This document shows positions 34,592-43,844 of a stretch of 64,000 bases of DNA, piece after piece. The translations under genes and the position numbers were made by a program. Origin of the DNA: Murimonas intestini (GTDB lineage Bacteria > Bacillota > Clostridia > Lachnospirales > Lachnospiraceae); the NCBI RefSeq assembly GCF_024622195.1, contig NZ_JANKBI010000025.1, positions 16,640-80,639 on the forward strand. Direction: 5' to 3'. The notes below the pieces were generated by a model. That model worked only from the letters and a program-made list of their open reading frames with translations, was not told where the DNA came from and did not search any database. Position 1 is the first letter of the stretch; every line of letters starts with the position of its first letter.

Positions 34592-37500
34592 TTATTTTCC
34601 TCCTATCAGATCTCCTAGCAGTTCATCAAGCCCGGCATTGCATCCGACCCTGCCGCTTCTGCCAAGACTAACTAATATCAGTTCGCCATTTCCGTAAGTA
34701 CACCTTTTTACAAATGGAAGGTGGGGTTTTGCCCCACAGCTTCCGTTAAAGCCTTTCTTATCATACGTATATATAAGATCTTCGCCCGGCAGCCCTGTGT
34801 CTATTGTAAATGCCGCTGTTGCGTCAATATATCCCTTTTCTTCATTAAAGAGCATGGACAGCGGGTATTTCCTGAATCCTTCTGTGGCTGCTGCGAAGAA
34901 AAGATCACCGCATGCTCTTGTCCTGACTTCTTCGTTTCCTATCCTGCAGGCAGCCGCTGCTTCCGGAAGCAGCAGTATCCCCCTGCCGCCATCCTCCACA
35001 TGTCTGGCCAGTCTGTCCACATCTTCCTGGCATATACTGCCGGATACCCAGATATCCGCCTCCGGCCCTGCACATTCCTTCATTCCTGTCAGATAAGAAC
35101 ACAGCTCCTTCGCCTCTTTTCCCACAGCATGGGCCTTTATATCCAGCGCTATTCTCTTATAAACATCCAGAGTAATCGCCTCCTGGTTTATGAGTCTGCC
35201 GTCTGATCCAAATACAGCTGCCTTCACGCAGACCCTGCGCGGGCCTGTTTCCGCATCCAGATTTAAGAACCTGACAGGAATCCTGCCTGCGCATCCGGCC
35301 GCAGCCGCATCAGAAGAAGCCTCCAGTTCAAAAGTCATATACGGCTGCTCTTCGCCATCATTCCAGGCTCCAGCCATTATCCTGACATTCTGGCTTTTTC
35401 CTGTGTCGTTGAGAAGCCATGCCTCCACTTCCACTGTCTCGTCCTCATAGACACAGCTGCGCCCTGTATAGAGGTTTACCCTGAACGGGACAAGGGATTC
35501 CCTGTAGGCGAAATAGGCGCGCTTAGGCTGCCGCCTGCAGTCCAGCAGAGTCTTCATCCAGCCTGAGGGCCATGCATCTATAAGAAGGTGGATGGCTGTC
35601 TGGTTCATGACATCACCCCTTCTGCGGTATGCATCTGTCATAAGCTTTGTCGCCCTTGCCTGATGGATCTGGCTTTCTCTTACCCAGTCGCTGATATTGT
35701 CCTGCTCCTGGTACCAGTCCCCCTGAACGGAATGTGTCTGTGCCCTTACGATCCTGTCAGGATACCACCTGCCCTGGCTGTCCGTCTGAAGCCATTCCTT
35801 CGGGTACATGTTCCGAATTATATTTTCATTATCCAGCCCTTCAGCCCCGTATTCTCCGCAGCCTATCATCCAGCCGTCCTTCACAGGTGGAAGATATCCC
35901 CTCATCAGCCTGCCGATCGGTTCCCCATGGTTTGTATACCACATGGTGTAGGAATGGAAATCCGGCATCCCCTCTGCAGTCGGAGCGTCGTAGTCACCCT
36001 CCACATTTTTGATCACCCTGTCAGGATTCTCAATGTAAACAGCCTTTCTCGCTGCCGCAAAGAAGGCTTCCAGCTCATCTCTCAAAAGATGTCTGTGTCC
36101 TTTGGCCTCATATCTCTTTGAATATTTATCATTCGGATCCTCTGTCCTCCTGATGCACATAGGTTCATTTATAAATGTGACCATGCATGTGGAGACATGC
36201 CTTCTTATAAGATGCTCCATCTCCACTGTCTGGCGCAGCGCTTCCGCAAACTGGGGGCGCCTCAAAAAGCCGAAGAGAGGCAGGTCACACTGGTGCATGA
36301 TCCCAAGCATATCAAAATAATCGTATATCTCCTCCTGGACTGGCCTCTGTGTAACTCTGTAATAATTCATATTGCAGAGCTTGGCAATCAGAATGTCATC
36401 GATCAGCTGTTCAAAATCCCCCTGCATCACGCACTGCTGCAGATGTCCCATCTCATTGGCGCCCCGCAGTACGACAGGTTCATTGTTCAGATAGAATTTT
36501 CCCTTAGGAACACTGTTCTCATCGCTCACAAATTTTTTCATTCCAAAATTTCCGGATCTGGCGGAAACGGCCCTTCCATCTTTTGAAATAACAGCCTGCG
36601 CCCCATAGAGCCAGGGAGTTTCCATATTCCACAGACGGTACCCTTTCAGAGGCACGAAATAACGGTACTCGTTTTTTCCGGGACCCGCATAGGCTATCCC
36701 GGTCTTCAGACTTCCTATTTCCCCTCCCTCATAATTCCGGGGCAGAAGTGATATACTCAGGTCAAATCCTTCCTGTACTTCATCTGTATAATTATAGACA
36801 CCAAGCCGGATCTCGGCACTGTCATGGTCGATGTCAGGCCTGACAAATATATCATCAATATAGATCTCAGGGCGGCATTCCAGCGTCACCTTTCCAAAGA
36901 TCCCGGCTCCGGCCGGACAGTGATGCCATCCAACTGCCGGATCATCCCAGCCCGGGCCTGTAGCCGCATATATCTTATCGCCGTCAAGCACCGGCCCCAC
37001 TCCAAGGATGGGTATATCATTTTCACAGATGACCACAAGCTCATTCTTCTCCTGCAGATAATCCGTCACATCAAAAGAAAACGGAGCGAAAAGGCCTTCA
37101 TGCCCGCCGACGTAATTGCCGTTCACATAGACCCTGGCGATGTAATCCACACATTGAAACGCCAGCACAGCCCTGTGTCCGCCGGGAAGCCTGCCGCCTT
37201 CCCCCATGATCTCATCTGCGCCAAACCAGCACCTGTAATATGCCTTCCATTTTCCGTTTTCTTCAGCCGGTCCCCTGTAATCCGGCACACTTACTTTTTC
37301 CCATTCTTTATCCGGGTCATTTCTCTCTGTGAATACCTCACCCTTATCCAGATAGCGGAACTCAAAACACTTGATTTCAGTCTGTCTTAAAGTCCCCGGC
37401 AGCTTCGGGAGAAAATTCTCCAGAAACGGCCTGTATTTTATTCGCATTGCCTCCAAATCCTTTTTAAAACTGTCACACTGTTCTTCAAATGTCTGCTTTT

Positions 37501-37645
37501 CCTTCCAGGGGGCAGTCAGCCCGCAGTTCTCCTTCGTCTCCTTAAAATAAATCTCCGGGACCGGAACTGGAACAACCTCTTTGTCGGTGCTCCCTATCGG
37601 GTGTTTCGTCTTAGCTATTTCGCGAAAAAAATCCTGATCAGCCAT
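34592..37645 (-). CDS. GH2 family beta-glycosidase
   Basis: A 1017-residue family 2 enzyme. It begins with a lead of about 90 residues, then a sugar-binding jelly roll (VDYIARVYVNGNYVGGHEG), an Ig-like domain, and a barrel. The acid/base Glu is in VTFINEPMCI and the probable nucleophile Glu in MIGCGEYGAEGLD. A C-terminal glutamine-amidotransferase-like or beta domain (residues about 880-1017) follows. Beta-galactosidase, beta-glucuronidase and beta-mannosidase activities all occur in this family; the barrel motifs do not decide. No signal peptide. It is the first enzyme gene after the transporter genes and two hairpins, so expression may be stepped down relative to the binding protein. Confidence 0.82.
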   Translation of the reverse strand: MADQDFFREIAKTKHPIGSTDKEVVPVPVPEIYFKETKENCGLTAPWKEKQTFEEQCDSFKKDLEAMRIKYRPFLENFLPKLPGTLRQTEIKCFEFRYLDKGEVFTERNDPDKEWEKVSVPDYRGPAEENGKWKAYYRCWFGADEIMGEGGRLPGGHRAVLAFQCVDYIARVYVNGNYVGGHEGLFAPFSFDVTDYLQEKNELVVICENDIPILGVGPVLDGDKIYAATGPGWDDPAVGWHHCPAGAGIFGKVTLECRPEIYIDDIFVRPDIDHDSAEIRLGVYNYTDEVQEGFDLSISLLPRNYEGGEIGSLKTGIAYAGPGKNEYRYFVPLKGYRLWNMETPWLYGAQAVISKDGRAVSARSGNFGMKKFVSDENSVPKGKFYLNNEPVVLRGANEMGHLQQCVMQGDFEQLIDDILIAKLCNMNYYRVTQRPVQEEIYDYFDMLGIMHQCDLPLFGFLRRPQFAEALRQTVEMEHLIRRHVSTCMVTFINEPMCIRRTEDPNDKYSKRYEAKGHRHLLRDELEAFFAAARKAVYIENPDRVIKNVEGDYDAPTAEGMPDFHSYTMWYTNHGEPIGRLMRGYLPPVKDGWMIGCGEYGAEGLDNENIIRNMYPKEWLQTDSQGRWYPDRIVRAQTHSVQGDWYQEQDNISDWVRESQIHQARATKLMTDAYRRRGDVMNQTAIHLLIDAWPSGWMKTLLDCRRQPKRAYFAYRESLVPFRVNLYTGRSCVYEDETVEVEAWLLNDTGKSQNVRIMAGAWNDGEEQPYMTFELEASSDAAAAGCAGRIPVRFLNLDAETGPRRVCVKAAVFGSDGRLINQEAITLDVYKRIALDIKAHAVGKEAKELCSYLTGMKECAGPEADIWVSGSICQEDVDRLARHVEDGGRGILLLPEAAAACRIGNEEVRTRACGDLFFAAATEGFRKYPLSMLFNEEKGYIDATAAFTIDTGLPGEDLIYTYDKKGFNGSCGAKPHLPFVKRCTYGNGELILVSLGRSGRVGCNAGLDELLGDLIGGK

Positions 37646-37685
37646 TTTCTTAGTCCTTTCCTTCTGCCATTTTTAATACGCCGCA

Positions 37686-37739
37686 AGGGCCTATATTACT
37701 GCATGGGAAGCTGCCCTCCCACGCAATAATATAGGCCCT
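37686..37739 (-). terminator. Long hairpin after the binding-protein gene
   Basis: AGGGCCTATATTA at the left pairs with TAATATAGGCCCT at the right, continued inward by TGC/GCA and TGGGA/TCCCA with single mismatches, about 21 pairs in 54 bases. It lies between the solute-binding gene and GH2. As in many sugar ABC operons it probably protects the 3' end of the abundant binding-protein message or partly stops transcription. Confidence 0.6.
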
Positions 37740-37741
37740 GT

Positions 37742-37767
37742 CCAGCATCGCTCTCCAGCGATACTGG
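37742..37767 (-). terminator. Second hairpin in tandem
   Basis: CCAG-c-ATCGCT and AGCGAT-a-CTGG form a 10-pair stem with a single mismatch and 4-base loop, 2 bases from the larger hairpin. It is met first by the transcript coming from the binding-protein gene. Confidence 0.5.
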
Positions 37768-37817
37768 TAAGGGCCCTGCTTGTACTTAACTAATTACTGT
37801 ACTGATTACTGTAATAC

Positions 37818-39545
37818 TTATTGTGCTGCTGCCTCTTTGAACTCCTGCTGTATTGTCTGGTAATCAGATGACTCTACGATTCCCTGTACAAAGCTCTTCC
37901 ATTCTTCTTCACCGATCTGTCCCATTACATACTGAGCGCACATTGTGTCAACGTCATCTGTAAGCACGTTCCATGTATTGTCATATGTTGCAGACTGAAG
38001 GTTCTGGATCGCATTTGTCATTCCTGTAGCAGCCAGGTCGCTGTATACGAATTCTTTGATTTCTTTTACTCTTGCAATATTTTCTTCAGAAGCTCCCTTT
38101 GCGCCCGGTCTCATAAACTTATCTGTTACCTGGTCCATATCTGTCTTTAAGAAGATCTGGTTCCATGCGCCCACATATCCGTCCTGTCTTGCTTTCTTGA
38201 ATGCTTCATCAGTTGTATCTTTTGTTCCGTCTTCAAGCAGTGTGTAGTGAAGGCCTTCCACGCCGTCTTTCATAACATCGTTGTATCCCGGGTACTGCTC
38301 TTCTGTTCCGTTGAATATCTCCATGATCTTCTGGATCTTTGCATCATCACACTTGGAGCTGATAGCGATACAGGAGTCAACATCTGTGTAGTTCGGACTT
38401 ACTGTGTATGCCTTAGGTCCTTTGACAGGCATCAGGCACCATGCTTCATATGTAGCCGGTGTGCTCTCGTCAAAGATCTTGTTGCTTGTCAGGTCAGCTG
38501 ACTGGTTCCAGTTGTACCATGCACTTAAGAATGCCACTGAATTTCCAGCTTTCCACTTGGATGTGTCAGAGTTATTTAATGCAAATTCAGGATCAATAGC
38601 GCCTGCATCATACAGATCTTTCATCCAGTTCAGGAAGTCAATATAGGAATCCTGGAACTGCATATACTGGAAGTCACCATTTTCATCAACTGCCCAGTCT
38701 GTCTGTCCTGTAAATGCAATTGCAAATGCCTTGATGTAGTCATTCATAAATCCTTTTTTGCCGTCATCATAGAACTCTAAGCCATAGATCTTCTTGCCTT
38801 CGCCTTCTGAAGCTGCTTTTGAAAGGCCAATGAGGAAGTCTTTTAATTCATCCATTGTAGTCGGCTCTTCTGTAAAGCCATATTTCTCCATCAGGTCTTT
38901 ACGCACTTCAATACCTGAGTTCTGTCCGCTTTCAGCTTTGCTTCTCGGCAGGATATAGATGCCGTCTTTATATTTTGTCTGAGCCCACATAGCGTCGTCC
39001 CAGTTCTTCATAACAGCATTTGTCTCAGCGATCCCGTTTCCATTGTCAAATAAATACGGTGTCATATCTACGAATACGCCAGCATCTACAGCCTGTGTGA
39101 AAATCGGATAATAGTAAGAACCATTTCCCTGTTTGCTGACCTGGATGACATCAGGAATACTGTCAGATGCGATAAGTGTATTTACCTTCTGGTCATAATC
39201 CTGATAGTTGATCCATTCAATTTCCAAATTTACATCGAATAAATCTTCCCAGTATTTCTCCATATCGCTGCCTGCCTGAGGGCCATAACCCCAGTCAATA
39301 CCCATGACAGAAATTGTCATACGGTCTCCTGATTTTGTGGTAGCTGCCTCAGTTGCCTCAACTGCAGCAGTCTCTTTCTCTGCAGCCTTAGTTTCCTCTG
39401 CTGCTTCTGTCTTAGCAGCCTCTGTCTTGGCTTCAGTCTTGGCTTCTGTAGAATCTTTTTTTCCGTCTCCGCATCCTGCAAGGCTTCCCACAGCCAGAAC
39501 TGCTGCCAGCCCAAATGCTACCTGATTACGAAAATTCTTTTTCAT
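37818..39545 (-). CDS. Family 1 sugar-binding lipoprotein of the polysaccharide locus
   Basis: A 575-residue ABC solute-binding lipoprotein. The signal ends in the lipobox GSLAGC, followed by a low-complexity tether of about 50 residues built from Glu, Ala, Lys and Thr (EAKTEAAKTEAAEET). The tether lifts the binding domain from the membrane. The fold has the LplA-like elements MDELKDFLIGLSKAASEG and IQKIMEIFNG. The start is ATG at 39545 because AGGAGG is too close to the ATG at 39551. It follows two permease genes, and the ATPase is absent, as is usual for Firmicutes sugar importers that share one MsmK-type ATPase. It should bind the oligosaccharide that the downstream hydrolases degrade. Confidence 0.92.
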   Translation of the reverse strand: MKKNFRNQVAFGLAAVLAVGSLAGCGDGKKDSTEAKTEAKTEAAKTEAAEETKAAEKETAAVEATEAATTKSGDRMTISVMGIDWGYGPQAGSDMEKYWEDLFDVNLEIEWINYQDYDQKVNTLIASDSIPDVIQVSKQGNGSYYYPIFTQAVDAGVFVDMTPYLFDNGNGIAETNAVMKNWDDAMWAQTKYKDGIYILPRSKAESGQNSGIEVRKDLMEKYGFTEEPTTMDELKDFLIGLSKAASEGEGKKIYGLEFYDDGKKGFMNDYIKAFAIAFTGQTDWAVDENGDFQYMQFQDSYIDFLNWMKDLYDAGAIDPEFALNNSDTSKWKAGNSVAFLSAWYNWNQSADLTSNKIFDESTPATYEAWCLMPVKGPKAYTVSPNYTDVDSCIAISSKCDDAKIQKIMEIFNGTEEQYPGYNDVMKDGVEGLHYTLLEDGTKDTTDEAFKKARQDGYVGAWNQIFLKTDMDQVTDKFMRPGAKGASEENIARVKEIKEFVYSDLAATGMTNAIQNLQSATYDNTWNVLTDDVDTMCAQYVMGQIGEEEWKSFVQGIVESSDYQTIQQEFKEAAAQ

Positions 39546-39632
39546 GTTCATTCCTCCTATAATTATATTGTTTTTACTTTATTCAAAAACGCGCTGCGTT
39601 TTTGCTCATTATGGTAACTATGCTGATATCCA

Positions 39633-40559
39633 TCAGCCTTTTACTGCTCCTACCATCATACCTGACTCAAAATACTTCTGCAGGAACGGATAGATGATAA
39701 GCACCGGAAGCACTACGACTACGACTGCCGCCATTCTCATAACTTCCTGGGGTACTGCGTTAACTACTGTTGTCTGGATATCCATGACATCCGAGATGTT
39801 TGATGAAAGCACAACCTTCTGTACATAAACCTGCAGTGTAGACTTTGATGTGGAAGTCATGTACATGATGGAATTGAAATATGTATTCCAGTAGCTCACG
39901 AATGAGAACAAGGTCATTGTGGCAAGCATTGCCTTGGAAAGCGGTATTACGATGGTACCGAAAATCTTCAGCTGTCCGCATCCGTCAATCTTTGCTGCTT
40001 CCTCCAGCTCAACCGGAAGCGACTGGAAGAAGGAACGCATTACCATGATATTCCAGGCCCCGCAGGCTGCCGGCAGGATAAGGGCAAAATAATTATCTAT
40101 CAGATTAAGGCTCTTGATATTCATAAAGTTTGGCACCATACCTGCTGAAAACAGCATGGTTATCATTACATATTTGTTAAGAAAACTTTTTCCCGGAACC
40201 GGCTTGGAAAGCATGTAAGCCAGCCCTGCGTTTAAAAGTACACTTAAGGGAACACCGACAGCGGTAATTATAAGTGTTGTTTTAAGGGAGTTCAGGAAAC
40301 CTGAACCGCTCAAAATCAACTCGTATGCCGCCAGTGACCATTTCTTGGGCCAGAGCATAAACTCTCCGGCCACATATGCAGTAGAATCTGTAAAGGAAAG
40401 AAGCACTACATATACAAAGGGTAAAATCATTGTTGCTGCCAACACGATCAGAAGAATCCATAAAATTCCCTGATATACATTTTCTTTGGCTTTCATGCCA
40501 AGTTTGTTTCTCTTCTTTATTTGTCCTGAATACGCTCTCGTATTTGCACCGTCTGACAT
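39633..40559 (-). CDS. Carbohydrate ABC permease (LplC/MalG type)
   Basis: A 308-residue permease with six predicted TM segments. TM1 is about residues 35-57, and the coupling loop EAAKIDGCGQLKIFGTIVIPLSKAM holds the EAA motif that contacts the ATPase. The C-terminus ends in QKYFESGMMVGAVKG, the standard ending of this family. The ATG has GAAAGGAG before it and lies 34 bases after the partner permease gene. With the LplB-like protein it forms the channel for the oligosaccharide delivered by the lipoprotein encoded next. Confidence 0.92.
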   Translation of the reverse strand: MSDGANTRAYSGQIKKRNKLGMKAKENVYQGILWILLIVLAATMILPFVYVVLLSFTDSTAYVAGEFMLWPKKWSLAAYELILSGSGFLNSLKTTLIITAVGVPLSVLLNAGLAYMLSKPVPGKSFLNKYVMITMLFSAGMVPNFMNIKSLNLIDNYFALILPAACGAWNIMVMRSFFQSLPVELEEAAKIDGCGQLKIFGTIVIPLSKAMLATMTLFSFVSYWNTYFNSIMYMTSTSKSTLQVYVQKVVLSSNISDVMDIQTTVVNAVPQEVMRMAAVVVVVLPVLIIYPFLQKYFESGMMVGAVKG

Positions 40560-40593
40560 TTCACAATCTCCTTTCTATCTTCCACATGATTGG

Positions 40594-41535
40594 TTACATA
40601 ACGCCTTCATAACCTTTACGGCTGGTGATCCAGTTAGTGAAAATAACCAGGCCAGTATTGATCACTGATTTAAACAGACCAATCGCTGTTGTGTAGGAGT
40701 ACTGTGTACTGCCGGCTCCAATACTGTTGTTGTAGATATAAACTTCAAATACCTCCAGCTGTGATTTAACCATGGCATTATTCATAAGGAATACCTGTTC
40801 AAAGTCTACAGAAATGATGCTTCCCATTCTCAGGATCAGCATAACTGCTACTGTAGGCATGATACTCGGAAGCGTAATCTTTAACATACACTGGAATCTG
40901 TTTGCGCCGTCCATCTTAGCTGCCTCATAAAGTGACTGGTCAATTCCTGAGATAGCAGCCAGATATACGATGGATCCCCATCCTACACTCTTCCAGAGCG
41001 ACTGGATCACAATGATCAGATATATCCATTTAGAACTGAAGAGGTAAGCTGTTGACTCATGACCCATAAACTCCGCAATCTTATTTACAAGTCCCTGCTC
41101 TGTTGACAGAAGGAAGAATGTAAGGCTGGCTACGATAGCCCATGACAGGAAATGAGGCAGGTAAACAGAAGTCTGAATAAACTTTTTAAATTTGGCATTC
41201 CTGACTTCATTCATAATGAGGGCAAGAATGATTGGTGCCGGGAACGTCAGCAGGTTCAGCCCACTGATGATCAGTGTGTTCTTCAGCATGTTATAGAATT
41301 TTGCATCCTGGAACAAAGTCTTGAAATGTTTAAGACCTACCCATGGACTTTCCAGAATCCCCAGATGTGGATTGTAATCCTGAAAGGCCATCAGAAGACC
41401 TCTCAGAGGCATGTAAGAAAACATGAATAATACAATCACACCGGGAATTCCTAATACATAAATCCAGCGGTATTCATAGATTTGCTTTTTAAGTGTTTTT
41501 TTGGAAACGCTTACATTTTTTGATTTAGACGCCAT
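40594..41535 (-). CDS. Carbohydrate ABC permease (LplB type), first gene of the locus
   Basis: A 313-residue permease with about six TM segments, including IYVLGIPGVIVLFMFSYMPL near the N-terminus. The EAA loop is SLYEAAKMDGANRFQCMLKITLPSI. GGGAGG stands before the ATG. About 235 bases of AT-rich DNA upstream (41536-41769) separate it from the GHL6 gene. They contain imperfect repeats of ACCGGCTGTAAACCGGCT and are the most likely promoter region of the long locus, though I see no convincing -35/-10 pair. It is the first of ten genes read leftward without another large gap. Confidence 0.92.
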   Translation of the reverse strand: MASKSKNVSVSKKTLKKQIYEYRWIYVLGIPGVIVLFMFSYMPLRGLLMAFQDYNPHLGILESPWVGLKHFKTLFQDAKFYNMLKNTLIISGLNLLTFPAPIILALIMNEVRNAKFKKFIQTSVYLPHFLSWAIVASLTFFLLSTEQGLVNKIAEFMGHESTAYLFSSKWIYLIIVIQSLWKSVGWGSIVYLAAISGIDQSLYEAAKMDGANRFQCMLKITLPSIMPTVAVMLILRMGSIISVDFEQVFLMNNAMVKSQLEVFEVYIYNNSIGAGSTQYSYTTAIGLFKSVINTGLVIFTNWITSRKGYEGVM

Positions 41536-41769
41536 TATACTTTTCCCTCCCGATCTTTTGTTTTACCGGCTGTAAACCGGCTCGCTCTTCGTCGTTAAGG
41601 ACAGTATAAAGCTATTTATAAATTTTTTATATAGTAGTTATTCAACTTTTTTGAACAAATTTCATCTTTTTTTAATATATGATAATAAAAATTTCAAAAA
41701 AGCTCTTTCACTTTTTTACTGCTGTAAACACTTTCAGCAATATTACTGTCTCGTTATGAATATCATCCT

Positions 41770-43749
41770 TTATTTTCCGCCTCCTGTATCCAGTACAAGT
41801 ATCTCATATCCATTGATGCACGGGACTACTACTTTTCCTCCCTCTACAACCAATTCTGCTTTATTCACTACCGTATATGCTTTTTCAATCTCCTTCGGAA
41901 GATTCAGCTGCAGCTCTACCTGATTTACAACTGTACGCTCTTCTATAATATCAATCTTTTCTGATTTCCTGATAGGTATATAGGATAACAGATGAATGCA
42001 GTACCTGTTCTTCTGCGGCTGGTAACGCAGGTTGACTACCAGGCTGGAGGGACCATTGTGCCTTACCAGTCTGGAATCCAGAAGTTCATCCAATGCATTG
42101 CTGATTAGCTGCTTGCACCAAAACGGCGCACATACGCGGTACTGGCCGAACATTGGATGAGCCAGCAGGACGGTCCGCTCTGTTCTGACAGCTGCCGGGA
42201 AAAGTTCACCTTTATCTGATGGTGTATACACGTGTGAGCAGAATTTTTCCCGATCCCTCTGGAAATACTGCTTTCTTGCCTCCAGTAGAACCGCTCCTGA
42301 TCCCACTGGGCGAATGGATTCACCCTTCATATAATGCACATACTCGCAACCCTCTTCCAATCCTCTGGCCATGGTTCCTTCCGGCACCAGAAAACTCGGA
42401 TACATCTTTTCCTCACCTTCATAATCTGCCTGGAAACACCGTGGATACCGTCCCCCCTGTGACAGGCCTCCTTTACCGCAGGAAAGCACCCGGCCTCCGG
42501 CCTCCACATATTCGTCCAGCTTTTCCTGCATTTCCTCCGTCACTACCAGTTCATCCGGCAGTATAACAAGCTTATAACCGGCCAGCTCATACGAACAATC
42601 CACAATATCAAACTGAAGTCCCAGTTCCTCCAGCATCTGGGCAGCCCCCATAATACTTTTCGGAATCCTTTGTTCATAAATAGGTGGTTCTCCGGTTATC
42701 AGTGCAGCCTCTGTCACTGCCTCTGAAGGTCTGGCGTATTCTTCATATTCCTCAACCTGGCTGTACACCTTGCCGATCAGACGGTATGCGGCAGGATTCA
42801 GTTTACCGTATGGCTCCAGCTGGTCACCTATGGATATGGCAAAGCCATAACTAAGAATACGAAATGCCTCGAACTCCAGAGCAGCCAGATTCTTCAGTGA
42901 ATGGAAATCTCCCCACTCCCTGTGGAACTTTCCTGTCATCCCCAGGCAGTCTTTGTTGAATAACCTGACATACCGGGCCGTGATTGGAAAATGCAGGTAC
43001 CCCCAGCCCGCCGGCAGGCTCTCCAGCTCAAAATGGCTGTATGCATCCTGGCTGGCAGCCGTACAAGGGCCTACATGACCTGCATTATAGAAAATAGTGC
43101 AGTCAGGTTTTCTTTCCCTTATTTTTCTGCTCATCCGTTCTTTAAATCTGTCAACTGTACTCTTAGTAAATGCCCGAACCGCTTCGTCATCCCGCATGTC
43201 AATACCAAGTGCCCTCATTTCTTTTCTGCAGGCGCTGCAGTAGCAAGGGCGTGTACCCACCATATCAAAAAACAGTCCGTCCAGCTCATCACCCAGCAGA
43301 TCCATCACTTCCATAGTGTGTTCTTCCAGGAATTTATAAAAATCTGTATTTACACAGAGTGCCTGGTCAAATCCTGAATCCACGAAAGAATGTCCTTCGT
43401 GTGAACCGTCCCTTTTGCGTACAAGCCACTCAGGATGGCGTTCTGCTGTGAACCGGTCCCACTGTACAGCTATATATACAGGTGCCTTGATCCCTTCATG
43501 GTGCAGTGCCTTAACCTGTTCCTGTAGCAGATTCCGTTTCACCAGAGTAGGGTGTACCCTCTCTGGAAATTTCTGGGATGGGTAATACATAAATCCATGC
43601 ACACACCTGGCAAACACTGTCATTGAGTTTACATGTGCGTCCTTCGCCATGGCGGCAAATTCTTCTCCGTTAAATTGTCCAGCCACATCCGGGATATATT
43701 CCGATGTGTGAAAATCCAGATGAACCTGCCTTGTTGGCAACTGTTTCAT
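41770..43749 (-). CDS. GHL6-like putative glycoside hydrolase
   Basis: A 659-residue protein starting VHLDFHTSEYIPDVAGQF, then MTVFARCVHGFMYYPS. This resembles the 'hypothetical glycosyl hydrolase 6' barrel found among GH29/GH42-like clan members. DELDGLFFDMVGTRPCYCSAC resembles the active-site region of GH42/GHL proteins, with Cys residues that may bind zinc. A beta-galactosidase trimerisation-type (glutamine amidotransferase-like) domain follows around residues 390-560 (YKLVILPDELVVTEEM). There is no signal peptide. AGGAGG precedes the ATG. It is upstream of the importer operon and transcribed in the same direction. Substrate unknown; a fucosidase or beta-galactosidase-type role fits the context. 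Confidence 0.65.
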   Translation of the reverse strand: MKQLPTRQVHLDFHTSEYIPDVAGQFNGEEFAAMAKDAHVNSMTVFARCVHGFMYYPSQKFPERVHPTLVKRNLLQEQVKALHHEGIKAPVYIAVQWDRFTAERHPEWLVRKRDGSHEGHSFVDSGFDQALCVNTDFYKFLEEHTMEVMDLLGDELDGLFFDMVGTRPCYCSACRKEMRALGIDMRDDEAVRAFTKSTVDRFKERMSRKIRERKPDCTIFYNAGHVGPCTAASQDAYSHFELESLPAGWGYLHFPITARYVRLFNKDCLGMTGKFHREWGDFHSLKNLAALEFEAFRILSYGFAISIGDQLEPYGKLNPAAYRLIGKVYSQVEEYEEYARPSEAVTEAALITGEPPIYEQRIPKSIMGAAQMLEELGLQFDIVDCSYELAGYKLVILPDELVVTEEMQEKLDEYVEAGGRVLSCGKGGLSQGGRYPRCFQADYEGEEKMYPSFLVPEGTMARGLEEGCEYVHYMKGESIRPVGSGAVLLEARKQYFQRDREKFCSHVYTPSDKGELFPAAVRTERTVLLAHPMFGQYRVCAPFWCKQLISNALDELLDSRLVRHNGPSSLVVNLRYQPQKNRYCIHLLSYIPIRKSEKIDIIEERTVVNQVELQLNLPKEIEKAYTVVNKAELVVEGGKVVVPCINGYEILVLDTGGGK

Positions 43750-43844
43750 AATTTTCCTCCTGTTACTCCTTTGATAATTTATCTATTTCCCTTGTATAAT
43801 TCAGTAATCCTTTATTACAATCCAATTCCGGAAGGTTAACAGCT

